IMG/VR virus record: IMGVR_UViG_3300025000_000245
Span: 1-37,904 of that record
Length of the DNA stretch: 37,904 bases
Strand: one strand, 5' to 3'
Source: a virus
In this document: piece by piece, positions 8,925 through 16,552 of the stretch
Layout: the number at the start of each line of letters is the position of its first letter
How positions within the stretch are numbered: the stretch's first letter is position 1
Notes under the pieces: model-generated
Database searches by the model: none
Told to the model about the DNA's origin: nothing
Seen by the model: the letters and a program-made list of their open reading frames with translations, nothing else
Made by a program: the position numbers and the translations under genes

Positions 8925-8996
8925 TTTAGGGAAGGAAAATATATTTCACTTTTCCAACCCTTTTTTAGACTGCGTAAAATTTAGCAGTCCTATACT
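8925..8996. other. Two consecutive hairpins between small genes
   Basis: A stem GGGAAGGAAAA/TTTTCCAACCC (8929-8939 with 8950-8960, two-base internal loop), followed on the plus strand by six T, and a second stem GACTGC/GCAGTC near 8968-8992. The T run favours plus-strand termination, although no plus-strand gene is seen here. An antisense transcript end or a minus-strand mRNA structure is possible. Confidence 0.4.
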
Positions 8997-9003
8997 AACC
9001 TAA

Positions 9004-9228
9004 TCACTTACTACACTTACTACACTTACACTTACATTTACAACTACACTCTTCACATTCATCATTATCAATATCTTGAATAACTTCATCATATTGAACA
9101 AGATATTTCATCAGTAAATTATGTAATTCTATTGAATACCAACCACCACTATCTTCAATAAAATTCGCTTGTGCTCTCATTAACTCTTTAATAACTAACA
9201 ATTCTTTATCATCTGTATGTATCATCAT
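9004..9228 (-). CDS. Small protein with Cys/Lys-rich tail (tandem family, copy 3)
   Basis: 74 residues from ATG 9228. An SD GGAGG lies 14 bases upstream, and an in-frame ATT at 9237 sits closer, so the start is uncertain. ELLVIKELMRAQANFIEDSG matches its two upstream neighbours (DLLTVYKELMKAQVNLLD and DLLAVYKELTKAQNNLID), and WYSIE recalls the WYSDC end of copy 1. The C terminus ends ECEECSCKCKCKCSKCSK, with eight cysteines alternating with lysines, a likely metal-binding or redox-active tail. Function unknown. Confidence 0.7.
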   Translation of the reverse strand: MMIHTDDKELLVIKELMRAQANFIEDSGGWYSIELHNLLMKYLVQYDEVIQDIDNDECEECSCKCKCKCSKCSK

Positions 9229-9249
9229 ATTATTAATCTTCTCCTCCAA

Positions 9250-9429
9250 TTATTTCATATAATTTCTACAACTATGACAACCTTCACACCAATCTTCGCT
9301 ATTCTCAATATCACTAATCACTTCTTTAATTAAATCTTGGATATCACCGATAAAAATATCATGGTCAAGTAAATTAACTTGTGCTTTCATTAATTCCTTA
9401 TAGACAGTTAATAAATCATCTAATGACAT
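9250..9429 (-). CDS. Small protein, tandem family, copy 2
   Basis: 59 residues beginning MSLDDLLTVYKELMKAQVN. GAGGAGAAG lies ten bases before the ATG. It ends WCEGCHSCRNYMK with CxxCxxC spacing suggestive of metal binding. The stop almost abuts the next gene. It is clearly paralogous to the genes on both sides, so this is a three-gene tandem array. No known family recognised. Confidence 0.7.
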   Translation of the reverse strand: MSLDDLLTVYKELMKAQVNLLDHDIFIGDIQDLIKEVISDIENSEDWCEGCHSCRNYMK

Positions 9430-9490
9430 ATATTATCTTCTCCTCTTTAATAAGTATTTATTGTTGCCTTTTGCTCACTACTCATATACT

Positions 9491-9646
9491 TTAACAATCA
9501 CTATACCAACCATCACTTTTATTAATAATATTAATATAATCAATAATTAAATTCTGTAATCCACTACTGTATCTACCTTCATCAATTAAGTTATTTTGTG
9601 CTTTTGTTAACTCTTTATAAACTGCTAATAAATCATATAATGACAT
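9491..9646 (-). CDS. Small protein, tandem family, copy 1
   Basis: 51 residues beginning MSLYDLLAVYKELTKAQNN, with SD GAGGAG nine bases before the ATG. Its end, DGWYSDC, keeps a single cysteine. The first 20 residues are nearly identical to copy 2 and the rest diverge. Function unknown. Confidence 0.68.
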   Translation of the reverse strand: MSLYDLLAVYKELTKAQNNLIDEGRYSSGLQNLIIDYINIINKSDGWYSDC

Positions 9647-9660
9647 ATATCATTTCTCCT

Positions 9661-9891
9661 CTACTTATACCTTTTTTTATTCATTTCATTTCTCACAAAC
9701 TTATATGCACCTAAAAACCTATGTAATTCTTCATCATTCTTATACTGTTCCTTCAACTCACTAATATCATATCTAATTTTCATATAATATTCGCCTTTTT
9801 TCCTATCACTTTCTAACAATTCACAATCATCAAAATCAACTCCATGACATAACAAATAAGCCATTAGATTAGGACTAAATGTTCCTTGCAT
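9661..9891 (-). CDS. Small phage protein, DUF5659-like
   Basis: 76 residues. ATG 9891 has an AGGTGA SD; a further-upstream GTG lies inside the SD. The pattern FSPNLMAYLLCHGVDFDDCE followed by a strand (YYMKIRY) and a helix resembles the DUF5659 fold, as does the gene at 16553-16759 (FTAQLARALLKLKKNYMIVD). Such proteins are common in clostridial phages without known function. It overlaps the end of the GIY-YIG gene. The family call is tentative. Confidence 0.6.
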   Translation of the reverse strand: MQGTFSPNLMAYLLCHGVDFDDCELLESDRKKGEYYMKIRYDISELKEQYKNDEELHRFLGAYKFVRNEMNKKRYK

Positions 9892-10528
9892 AATTATCAC
9901 CTACAATAGCACTATTAATAAATTCAAATATATCCATACTATCCATACATTTATTTTTAGATTCTATTTTATAACCTTCTACTTCAACTTCTTCAACATT
10001 TTTCCATCTTATCTTTCCGATTTTACTAACTTGACTACTAGAAATTCCATACATTTCCGCTATTTGTTTATGCTTCAGTTTAGTATTATTTTTCAAGAAT
10101 AATATCTCTCCAGCTTGAATTCCACTTATTCGACAATTAGGATTATTTTCTCCTGAAAACATTTCACTAAACTTCTTCTTATGATTACTTGCTTCTTTAC
10201 CTCGTCTAACCTTTTTTTTTAATGTCCTAACCTTATTTTTATTATAAATAGTATCTTTATGTATTTCTTGATATTTCTGTTCTAATATGTATAAATTCTT
10301 TTTAGCACATTTTTCTAATATAACTAATTTAAATTTATCTTCTCCTAATTCATCAAATACATCTTGTAATCTATTACAACGATGTTTACCTTTCCTTAGA
10401 ATTGCCAATGGAGAACTTTTCCTACTCTCGAAAGATCCTGCACTCCCAACATATCTAACAATACTTTCATTTCCTTCATCAACATACCAGGCGTAAACAC
10501 CTGATTTATTTAAATTCTGTTTTCTCAT
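9875..10528 (-). CDS. GIY-YIG homing endonuclease
   Basis: 217 residues. The N-terminal GIY-YIG nuclease domain (about 8-100) shows SGVYAWYV and RYVGSAGSFESR with the catalytic Arg/Glu region (LEQKYQEIH). The linker carries a NUMOD3-like SGENNPNCRIS. The C-terminal helix-turn-helix (QIAEMYGISSSQVSKIGKI, then RWKNV) is the DNA-binding part. This is the I-TevI-type arrangement. No host gene split by it is seen nearby, so it is probably free-standing and homing into an intergenic site. A GGAGGA SD precedes the ATG. Confidence 0.85.
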   Translation of the reverse strand: MRKQNLNKSGVYAWYVDEGNESIVRYVGSAGSFESRKSSPLAILRKGKHRCNRLQDVFDELGEDKFKLVILEKCAKKNLYILEQKYQEIHKDTIYNKNKVRTLKKKVRRGKEASNHKKKFSEMFSGENNPNCRISGIQAGEILFLKNNTKLKHKQIAEMYGISSSQVSKIGKIRWKNVEEVEVEGYKIESKNKCMDSMDIFEFINSAIVGDNYARNI

Positions 10529-10557
10529 ATTAAATCTCCTCCATTTATTTTTATATT

Positions 10558-11025
10558 CTATTTAAATTTAACTTTATTACTACTAAAAACACCTATTCCA
10601 ATAGCATCTGCAATATCCTCACTAACTTCAATTCCATATTTATCCTTAACAAATATTTGAGTATTAAATTTTTGTTCAACCCTCTTCCTACCTTTTATCT
10701 TTGAATAACTTCTCCAAGTAGAAGGTGAAACAATTTCAAATCCAATATTCAATTCAAATAATACATTCATTAATACACCTTGCATCTGACTTAATTCTTG
10801 GTAAGTTTTATATGACTTTTGAAACTGACAGTCCTCAAAAACAATAAAATCAGGTTTATGTTCATTAATTTTTAATTTAATCAATGAAATCATTTGTTTC
10901 ATACGTTCAATTATATTCTTTTCTTTTTTATCTACTTCAAGTTTTCCGTATGCTACTAATTCTTTATTATCAAACAAAGAATAACCTGATATTTTTGTAG
11001 CTTGGTCAAAATTTAGTATTATTAT
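10558..11025 (-). CDS. RuvC-like Holliday-junction resolvase
   Basis: 155 residues from ATA 11025. The RNase-H-fold acidic residues are visible: LNFDQATKISGYS (first Asp), IVFEDCQ (Glu), and SEDIADAIGIG (final Asp pair). Phage RuvC-type enzymes resolve branched DNA before packaging. GTG 11037 lies inside the SD GGAGTGA (11040-11034) and is an unlikely start. Starting at ATA places the first catalytic Asp at residue 7, as in RuvC, though the distance from GGAG (11 nt) is slightly long. The preceding gene's stop (TAG, 11032-11030) is just upstream, suggesting coupling. Confidence 0.82.
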   Translation of the reverse strand: MIILNFDQATKISGYSLFDNKELVAYGKLEVDKKEKNIIERMKQMISLIKLKINEHKPDFIVFEDCQFQKSYKTYQELSQMQGVLMNVLFELNIGFEIVSPSTWRSYSKIKGRKRVEQKFNTQIFVKDKYGIEVSEDIADAIGIGVFSSNKVKFK

Positions 11026-11029
11026 TTTT

Positions 11030-11290
11030 CTAATCACTCCTAATATTTATTTTTTTAAAACCACTCCAAAATCCATAGAATAATGTAAAACCTGTTTTAT
11101 TAAATAATTCTAATATTTCTATTTGTTCTTTTTTGCTCATATTTTTAAACTTATTAATTGAAATATCATTTTTATATAAGCATAAAATAAATTCTTCAAT
11201 GTTAAATTTATAACTCTCATTAATATTTAAAATAATACTTCTTATTGTTTCTTTTTCATTCTCATTTCTATTTTTTATTTGTTTTATAAT
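11030..11290 (-). CDS. Hypothetical protein, apparent AUU start
   Basis: 86 residues from ATT 11290. A TTG at 11305 overlaps the only SD (TTGGAGGAA), so it cannot use it; ATT is eight bases after GGAGG, the standard register. It is predicted mostly helical (ETIRSIILNINESYKFNIEE, then FILCLYKNDISINKF) and ends near the resolvase start. No family recognised. Confidence 0.55.
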   Translation of the reverse strand: MIKQIKNRNENEKETIRSIILNINESYKFNIEEFILCLYKNDISINKFKNMSKKEQIEILELFNKTGFTLFYGFWSGFKKINIRSD

Positions 11291-11344
11291 TTGACATTCC
11301 TCCAATTATGTGATATAGTTAAGATGGAATATTTATTGCTATTT

Positions 11345-11385
11345 ACAAAAAACATAAAAATAACCAGAGTAAAATATCTCTAGTT
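11345..11385 (-). terminator. Rho-independent terminator
   Basis: On the minus strand an 8-bp stem AACTAGAG/CTCTGGTT (one G-T pair) with an 8-base loop is followed by ATTTTTATGTTTTTT. It ends the putative non-coding transcript 11386-11640 and separates it from the 86-residue gene. Confidence 0.7.
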
Positions 11386-11640
11386 AATAACCTGATACTT
11401 AGGATTCCTCATAGAAAGGGAACCAAAGTCAAAATTTCCTTCGGCTAAGGTTGTCCTTACATGTTAGTAATCAGTATACAAGTGGTTCGGAAATTATTTC
11501 CCAAGCAAAAACTCAATCTGACATAGCACAACAAATTAATACCTAGTCGATACTAACGACACACATTAAAACTCATTTTAAGCCTTAAATAAACCCCTTA
11601 AAATCCTTACACCTAAACTTATACCTAAACAAAATTATCT
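11386..11640 (-). ncRNA. Candidate structured non-coding RNA
   Basis: A 446-base gene-free stretch (11306-11751) that is less AT-rich than its surroundings and folds locally on the minus strand: GTCG/CGAC near 11550, GGAAA/TTTCC near 11490, CCTT/GAAGG near 11445, GGTTCC/GGAATCC near 11410 and a longer-range CTGAT/ATCAG pair, all ending at a clear terminator. An SD (GGAGGTGA) near 11690 precedes only an 18-codon AUU-started frame. I could not match it to a known RNA family; the terminator and hairpins are seen, the RNA is inferred. Confidence 0.35.
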
Positions 11641-11751
11641 CCCCAAATAACCCTAAAATTTAGCCATTTACAGATTTTAATAATCACCTCCAAACTCAAT
11701 AATATCAACACTTTGTAAGCATTTTTATAGATTATTAAATTTTCTATTATT

Positions 11752-12000
11752 TTACTCTATTTTACCTGATCTTATATCCTTAATTCGTTGATGGATTTCT
11801 TCTGAAGTTAAAATCTTATTTTTGGGAATATTTCTTAATGTAGTTATATCATATACATTATCATCTTTATACTTATTTTTATACTTGGCTAACCTAACAA
11901 TTTCATCATTTAATTCTGCTAACTTTTCATTGTTTTTTTCTATTATTATTTTATTCTGTTGAATCAAATCAAACATATTTAATAACATTTTTTGGTACAT
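11752..12000 (-). CDS. Small coiled-coil protein, unknown
   Basis: 82 residues. A helical, heptad-like N-terminal part (MFDLIQQNKIIIEKNNEKLA) is followed by a charged C terminus (TSEEIHQRIKDIRSGKIE). A GGAGGATGA SD precedes the ATG. It follows the 25-residue peptide gene in the same short operon driven by the 12122-12150 promoter. No family recognised. Confidence 0.6.
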   Translation of the reverse strand: MYQKMLLNMFDLIQQNKIIIEKNNEKLAELNDEIVRLAKYKNKYKDDNVYDITTLRNIPKNKILTSEEIHQRIKDIRSGKIE

Positions 12001-12017
12001 ATTATCATCCTCCTATT

Positions 12018-12095
12018 TTAAAATAGTTTGTGCAAACTAATTGCAATATCAATAAGAATAGCAGTTGCTATTCCAGCTAAAAAATAAGCAAACAT
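12018..12095 (-). CDS. 25-residue hydrophobic peptide
   Basis: MFAYFLAGIATAILIDIAIS then LHKLF: a single membrane helix with a short basic end. The strong AGGAGGATGA SD and a consensus promoter 27 bases upstream support real expression. It resembles the 22-residue peptide at 22008-22076 (GI, spaced IL, then D-A-I-S or similar, and a terminal Lys). Size and shape fit small phage membrane peptides or type I toxin-like peptides, but no function can be assigned. Confidence 0.6.
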   Translation of the reverse strand: MFAYFLAGIATAILIDIAISLHKLF

Positions 12096-12121
12096 AATCA
12101 TCCTCCTATTTAAAATCATAT

Positions 12122-12150
12122 ATTTTATAATAATTTTAACACATTGTCAA
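12122..12150 (-). promoter_or_regulatory. Sigma-A promoter, minus strand
   Basis: TTGACA (12150-12145), 17-base spacer, TAAAAT (12127-12122). It lies just upstream of the 25-residue peptide gene and downstream of a stem-loop that would end the polymerase-gene transcript. Confidence 0.75.
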
Positions 12151-12164
12151 GAGAAAAAATTTTC

Positions 12165-12202
12165 TTGCCTTATTTACTTTAATTTTATTATAAATAAGGC
12201 AA
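12165..12202 (-). terminator. 12-bp stem-loop downstream of the RNA polymerase gene
   Basis: TTGCCTTATTTA pairs perfectly with TAAATAAGGCAA across a 14-base loop. On the minus strand it is followed after seven bases by TTTTTT. It probably terminates the rep/RNA-polymerase transcript just before the next promoter. Confidence 0.55.
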
Positions 12203-12426
12203 AAGGAGATTTTATTATGAATAATCTTAATTATTAATTTAATAGAGAAAGGTATATTACTAACCATTAGGCTTTCATTCGAGAAAAATTGTGTACACAT
12301 TCCCACCATACCTTCCTCTCTATTCCATTTAAGAACCAAAATAAATCAATCAAAATACAGTAATATTAATACTTTCTAAGATATATTTTTCCACCAACAT
12401 ATAAATATGTCCACTTTTTTCAGTTA
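12203..12426. other. Gene-free gap containing a branched RNA-like fold
   Basis: Between the polymerase gene and the next promoter. AATAGAGA...AAGGTAT (12241-12255) pairs with 12308-12324 (15 bp with a two-base bulge). The enclosed stretch has CTAA/TTAG and the palindrome TGTGTACACA. A 67-codon minus-strand frame across it lacks a credible start and runs into the downstream stem-loop, so I do not call a gene. It could be a small structured RNA or an mRNA 3' element. Confidence 0.35.
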
Positions 12427-15042
12427 TTATTTAAATGCTTTAAGGAAATTTTCTTTATTTGCCTTATATAAAGCATTAAGCAAATCTAATTTCCTTTTAC
12501 AATCTTCATATTCTTTACTTAGTAATACTTTTACTACAGTTTCAATTTTTATTTTATATTTTTTAACTTTATACATTCCATCGCTAACAGCTTTATCAAT
12601 CATATTATATTTTTCTTCTTTATCAGTTTTACAAAATTTATCCATATAATTATAAACTGCTTCAATAGATTTAATAACATTTGACATTTTTACTACTGAT
12701 TCAACTATGCCTTTTACTTGTCTATCTTTTGCCTTACTTGTATCAACATCATTTAATATTTTATTTATTGTAATAGTATCTCTTGAAGTAGCATTAGGTA
12801 AATTATCTAATATATCAAATAAAAAATCCATTGAAGTATTATAATGTTTTGTAGTTATTTTTTTATTCTGTGATACATACTTAAAAAAATTAGGTTTTTC
12901 TTTGCGTAACAATCCACTATCATATAAATATTGAATTTGTTCTGATATATCAACATCATATAATCTTTTAGCACTATCAATAGATATTTCACTCAAAACA
13001 GTACAAATATCTATATAACAAAGCAATCTATCTAAATCTTTATCAATATTATTATTAATTCTGTGCCAATACTCCGACATAAATAATTGTCCTATGTTCA
13101 CTATTGTACCAATATTAAATTGTGATTTAGCAAGTATATTATCAATTTTAGCATGGTCACTCACAGTTACAGAATATGGAACATTTGATTTAGCGACATT
13201 ATTAACACATACTCTATAATTACTTTCATCACTTTTAATATAACATTTCCTTGCTAATTCTAATAGTTTACTATTGTTAAATATTACTAAATTATCACTA
13301 TCTAGATCCTGACCTGACAAGATTCGACAAATAGGGAAGTTTATTGAATTCACATAAATAATATTATCAGATAACTTGAAATAATCTTCAATGAATTTAA
13401 CTTTCTTATTATTTACTATCAATACATTCGATTGTGCTGTATGAGGATTACGGAAACCAACATATTCAGCATCAAAATTATGCAATGTAGTATATATTTC
13501 ATTATCTTTCAATATCATTTCATTTTCCCATTCCTTAAAATTAAGGATACCTTTTTCAACTGGTAATTTACCTATTGCATGAAAAAGTAATTCCTTACCA
13601 TTTCCCAGGATTGTGCAATAGTCACCATTTAATCTGATTTTACCCTTCTTGATATGATTCACATAATTATGAATATCTTTTTTCCTTTTATTCTTAAATA
13701 AATCTAATTCATTTATATTTTTATTTTGCATATATAAATCAACAAACATCATATTGCAATTAATATCATTAGCATTTTTTCTAAGGTATTCAATATATGT
13801 ATTATCATTATTTTTAAGTTTCATAATATAATCATATTCATATAATGCTAATTCTTCCATATTATTATAATTTATTGGCATTGAATTCAGCATTTGGTAT
13901 GAAGTTTGTTGTAATATGTTATTTTCACAATCTCTACCTCTTTTTGATTCTTTATCATATTTTACAACACCAAATTTATTATCTTCTTTACCAACAATAT
14001 ATTTCCAATGTTTCCACATTTTATTTTTACTACCTTTAACATTGCTAAACTTTAGTGCTTTCAATGATGCAGGAGTAATAATCATATGCACATCTTTAGC
14101 TAACATTGATTCTTTGTTGAACATATTTTTAATTTCCCATGTATCAAAATCAATACCATCAGGACAATTATCTCTAAGAAACTTATTAATATCACATGCA
14201 AAGGTGCAACATTTGAACATATGTTGACGTAATAATTGCATTGTTTTACCTTCTGGAAAATATTCTAATTGTAGCAAACCTTCACCATCAAAAATATCAT
14301 TCTCCATTGAATAATCATTAACTTGCTTACTAACTAATTTACCTTCATCATCTTTTTCTACTACATTACAATCAATAGGGAATATAGATTTAACATCATC
14401 AACAATAAGAATATTATCTGGATTTATTGTAATAAAATAATCTACACTACTTGAAACTAAACTTTCATAAGCCAAAAGTGAAGGAAACTCAGTATCATTT
14501 CTATTATCTAAATTCATTCCTAATCTTGCCCATTTAATCATATCATTTCTAAGTGATTCTTTGATAAATAATACCTGAGAAGTGCGACTTTTTGCACTAG
14601 ATCTTTTATAAACAACATATTTTATTTCATTATATGTAAAACCATCTACATATAATTTTTCTCTTAAATCTTCAATACTAATACTTTCCCAATCATCTTT
14701 ACCTTTAAAAAATTCAATTCTAATATCATTTTTATCTTTTTTCTTAATACTTTTTGCTATTTCTTTACCTGATTTAATACCTTTCCTAAATTTAACATTA
14801 ATAATATCATTTGTCATTACTTTATTATATCGCTTGCTATCAAATACTTTTAATCCTGTTTCCTTTAATTTTACTAATTCACTTGAATAAGGAATCATAC
14901 CAACAAATGAAATATATAATTCTTTTTTCTCTGTAACTATTTTACCATTTTCATCAACAATATAATTTTCTCTATTCATGCTCTCATATAAATCTGCACC
15001 TTCAACTGACATAATATACACATTGTTATTTTCTTTTTTCAT
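12427..15042 (-). CDS. Single-subunit YonO/RdRP-like DNA-dependent RNA polymerase
   Basis: 871 residues, close to YonO of phage SPbeta. The double-psi beta-barrel landmarks shared by multisubunit RNA polymerases, eukaryotic-type RdRPs and YonO appear in order. DGEGLLQLEYF begins near residue 252. PASLKALKFSNVKG offers conserved-lysine candidates K328/K331. RLNGDYCTILGNGKELLFHA and FRNPHTAQSNVLIV follow. The metal-binding loop SGQDLDSDNLVIF has Asp 579, 581 and 583. All three aspartates are kept, but the usual glycine of DxDGD is serine. It is expected to make phage transcripts as a single chain. It lies directly behind the replication initiator and has a GGGAGGA SD. The call rests on motif reading. 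Confidence 0.8.
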   Translation of the reverse strand: MKKENNNVYIMSVEGADLYESMNRENYIVDENGKIVTEKKELYISFVGMIPYSSELVKLKETGLKVFDSKRYNKVMTNDIINVKFRKGIKSGKEIAKSIKKKDKNDIRIEFFKGKDDWESISIEDLREKLYVDGFTYNEIKYVVYKRSSAKSRTSQVLFIKESLRNDMIKWARLGMNLDNRNDTEFPSLLAYESLVSSSVDYFITINPDNILIVDDVKSIFPIDCNVVEKDDEGKLVSKQVNDYSMENDIFDGEGLLQLEYFPEGKTMQLLRQHMFKCCTFACDINKFLRDNCPDGIDFDTWEIKNMFNKESMLAKDVHMIITPASLKALKFSNVKGSKNKMWKHWKYIVGKEDNKFGVVKYDKESKRGRDCENNILQQTSYQMLNSMPINYNNMEELALYEYDYIMKLKNNDNTYIEYLRKNANDINCNMMFVDLYMQNKNINELDLFKNKRKKDIHNYVNHIKKGKIRLNGDYCTILGNGKELLFHAIGKLPVEKGILNFKEWENEMILKDNEIYTTLHNFDAEYVGFRNPHTAQSNVLIVNNKKVKFIEDYFKLSDNIIYVNSINFPICRILSGQDLDSDNLVIFNNSKLLELARKCYIKSDESNYRVCVNNVAKSNVPYSVTVSDHAKIDNILAKSQFNIGTIVNIGQLFMSEYWHRINNNIDKDLDRLLCYIDICTVLSEISIDSAKRLYDVDISEQIQYLYDSGLLRKEKPNFFKYVSQNKKITTKHYNTSMDFLFDILDNLPNATSRDTITINKILNDVDTSKAKDRQVKGIVESVVKMSNVIKSIEAVYNYMDKFCKTDKEEKYNMIDKAVSDGMYKVKKYKIKIETVVKVLLSKEYEDCKRKLDLLNALYKANKENFLKAFK

Positions 15043-15078
15043 AATAAATTCCTCCCATTTTTTTATTTTATATTTTTA

Positions 15079-16281
15079 TTAATTTTTACGATATTTTTTT
15101 ACAATTCTATTTTCATCTATACAATTTTGACACCAATCTTCTATATCAGTATCTTCAGTATAATATTCCTTACATATAATACATTCCTTTACTTCCACTT
15201 TTTCTTCTTCACCCCAAATATCTAATTCATCATTATTTTGTTGTTTTAAATATTCTTGAGTAATCTTTAAACTTTCTGGCATTATATCATCAGGATTCAT
15301 TTGATCGTCTTCATATTGATTAGAACCATATAAATCATTTACAGAATCATAAATATCTTTATCTTCTTTTTCAATCCTTTTATTTTTATCTTTTTTATTT
15401 TCTTTATACTGCAATGATTCTAACTGTTTATTCTTTTCTTTTAATTCAGCTTTAAGTTTTTCAATCTCAGCATCTTTATCAGTAGAATCAGAATTATCAA
15501 TCTTATCCTTTAAATGATTAACCTCTTGTTTAGTTTTACGTTTTTCATTTGATTTAGTTTTATCAGTTAATACATAACCTTGAGAATTTGCCATATCTTT
15601 AACTTTATCATCAAATAATTTATCATCATCATTATATAAACCAATAAACGTACTACAATATTTATATTTAGGAGTCAAATAATCATTGTTATATCTAATT
15701 AAATGTAATTCCTTTTGTAAAATTTCATTATATCTTTTAATTGTCTTAGGATTAGAAACTAACCTTTTAATAACACTCTGTGGCAAATAACCAAAATTAT
15801 CATTATTACTAATAACTCTTTGGGTAGCTAAGAAATATCTAATAAAATCAAATTTGCTAATATTTTTACCGGAAAGATAACTAAATATTTTGTTTAAATC
15901 ATCTTCGTATACATGGAAATAACCACCTTTATCACCCTTTGTAAGAGGTTTAATCAATTCAACATAAAAAAAAGTATGTTTATCTTTAATTTTTTCTTTG
16001 GAGCCATTTAAAAGATAAATATCAGTTATAATCTTTTTCTCTTGAAGTGAAGTTAATGTATTTCTAATCTGAGTTATTATTTTTGTATTACTATTCGTAT
16101 CAATCTGCATCATATCAGCCAGCATTTGAATAGAGCATTTAGTCCTTGGTTTATAATGTTGGTAATCCCAATATAAAAGAGTTAATATAGTTAACTCAGT
16201 ATTAGTTAAACTTTCATCGTTATAATAAGTATTGTTTACTTTGATATATAATTTTTCATTCTCATTTTTATTTTCAGTCAT
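15079..16281 (-). CDS. Replication initiator-like protein (winged helix)
   Basis: 400 residues. Residues 25-85 (LTNTELTILTLLYWDYQHYK, later SIQMLADMMQID, ITQIRNTLTSLQEKKII) look like a winged-helix DNA-binding domain, and a second such region lies near 145-200. A Lys/Glu coiled coil (about 255-315), a Ser/Asp linker and a C-terminal zinc-ribbon-like CIICKEYY...WCQNC follow. Tandem iterons lie about 100 bases upstream of the start, as for plasmid RepA/theta initiators. It precedes the RNA polymerase gene in one operon. No helicase or polymerase accompanies it, so host replication proteins would be recruited. Confidence 0.62.
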   Translation of the reverse strand: MTENKNENEKLYIKVNNTYYNDESLTNTELTILTLLYWDYQHYKPRTKCSIQMLADMMQIDTNSNTKIITQIRNTLTSLQEKKIITDIYLLNGSKEKIKDKHTFFYVELIKPLTKGDKGGYFHVYEDDLNKIFSYLSGKNISKFDFIRYFLATQRVISNNDNFGYLPQSVIKRLVSNPKTIKRYNEILQKELHLIRYNNDYLTPKYKYCSTFIGLYNDDDKLFDDKVKDMANSQGYVLTDKTKSNEKRKTKQEVNHLKDKIDNSDSTDKDAEIEKLKAELKEKNKQLESLQYKENKKDKNKRIEKEDKDIYDSVNDLYGSNQYEDDQMNPDDIMPESLKITQEYLKQQNNDELDIWGEEEKVEVKECIICKEYYTEDTDIEDWCQNCIDENRIVKKYRKN

Positions 16282-16373
16282 AAATTATTAAACCCTTTCT
16301 TTTATATTATTTTTTTAATTAGTTAAAATTTAAATAAAAAATATTTTTTGGATTGCGTTTAGCAATTCATAAG

Positions 16374-16441
16374 TATTCTATTATTAATTTTATTCTGTAT
16401 ATAATTTTATTCTATATACTATATTATTCTATATACACTCA
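16374..16441. repeat. Four 17-bp tandem iterons (candidate replication origin)
   Basis: TATTCT recurs at 16374, 16391, 16408 and 16425, an exact 17-bp period. The consensus is close to TATTCTATATAnnATTT. The stretch is very AT-rich and lies 90-160 bases upstream of the initiator gene. Exactly phased direct repeats beside a rep gene are the classic sign of an iteron origin. Confidence 0.78.
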
Positions 16442-16455
16442 CATCTGTATGTAGA

Positions 16456-16507
16456 TTTACCTACAAAAGTCAAAGTCTGCATCAGGATTTTACCTATAAA
16501 AGTTAAA
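16456..16507. repeat. Two 19-bp direct repeats, 33-bp period
   Basis: TTTACCTACAAAAGTCAAA (16456-16474) and TTTACCTATAAAAGTTAAA (16489-16507) match at 17 of 19 positions and are spaced about three helical turns apart, next to the iterons. They may be a second class of initiator or regulator binding sites. Confidence 0.65.
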
Positions 16508-16552
16508 ATATTATGACTTAGGTAGGCATTTTACTGGTGCAGAAATATCTTT

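Noticed and set aside
11386-11700. Group I intron associated with the GIY-YIG gene
   Set aside because: I could not find the conserved P, Q, R, S core elements, and the endonuclease gene lies separately downstream.
12136-12339. 67-codon minus-strand frame
   Set aside because: It runs through a structured stem, a stem-loop terminator and into a promoter, and has no well-placed SD.
12407-12649. Plus-strand frame antisense to the RNA polymerase gene end
   Set aside because: Shadow of the strongly supported polymerase reading frame.
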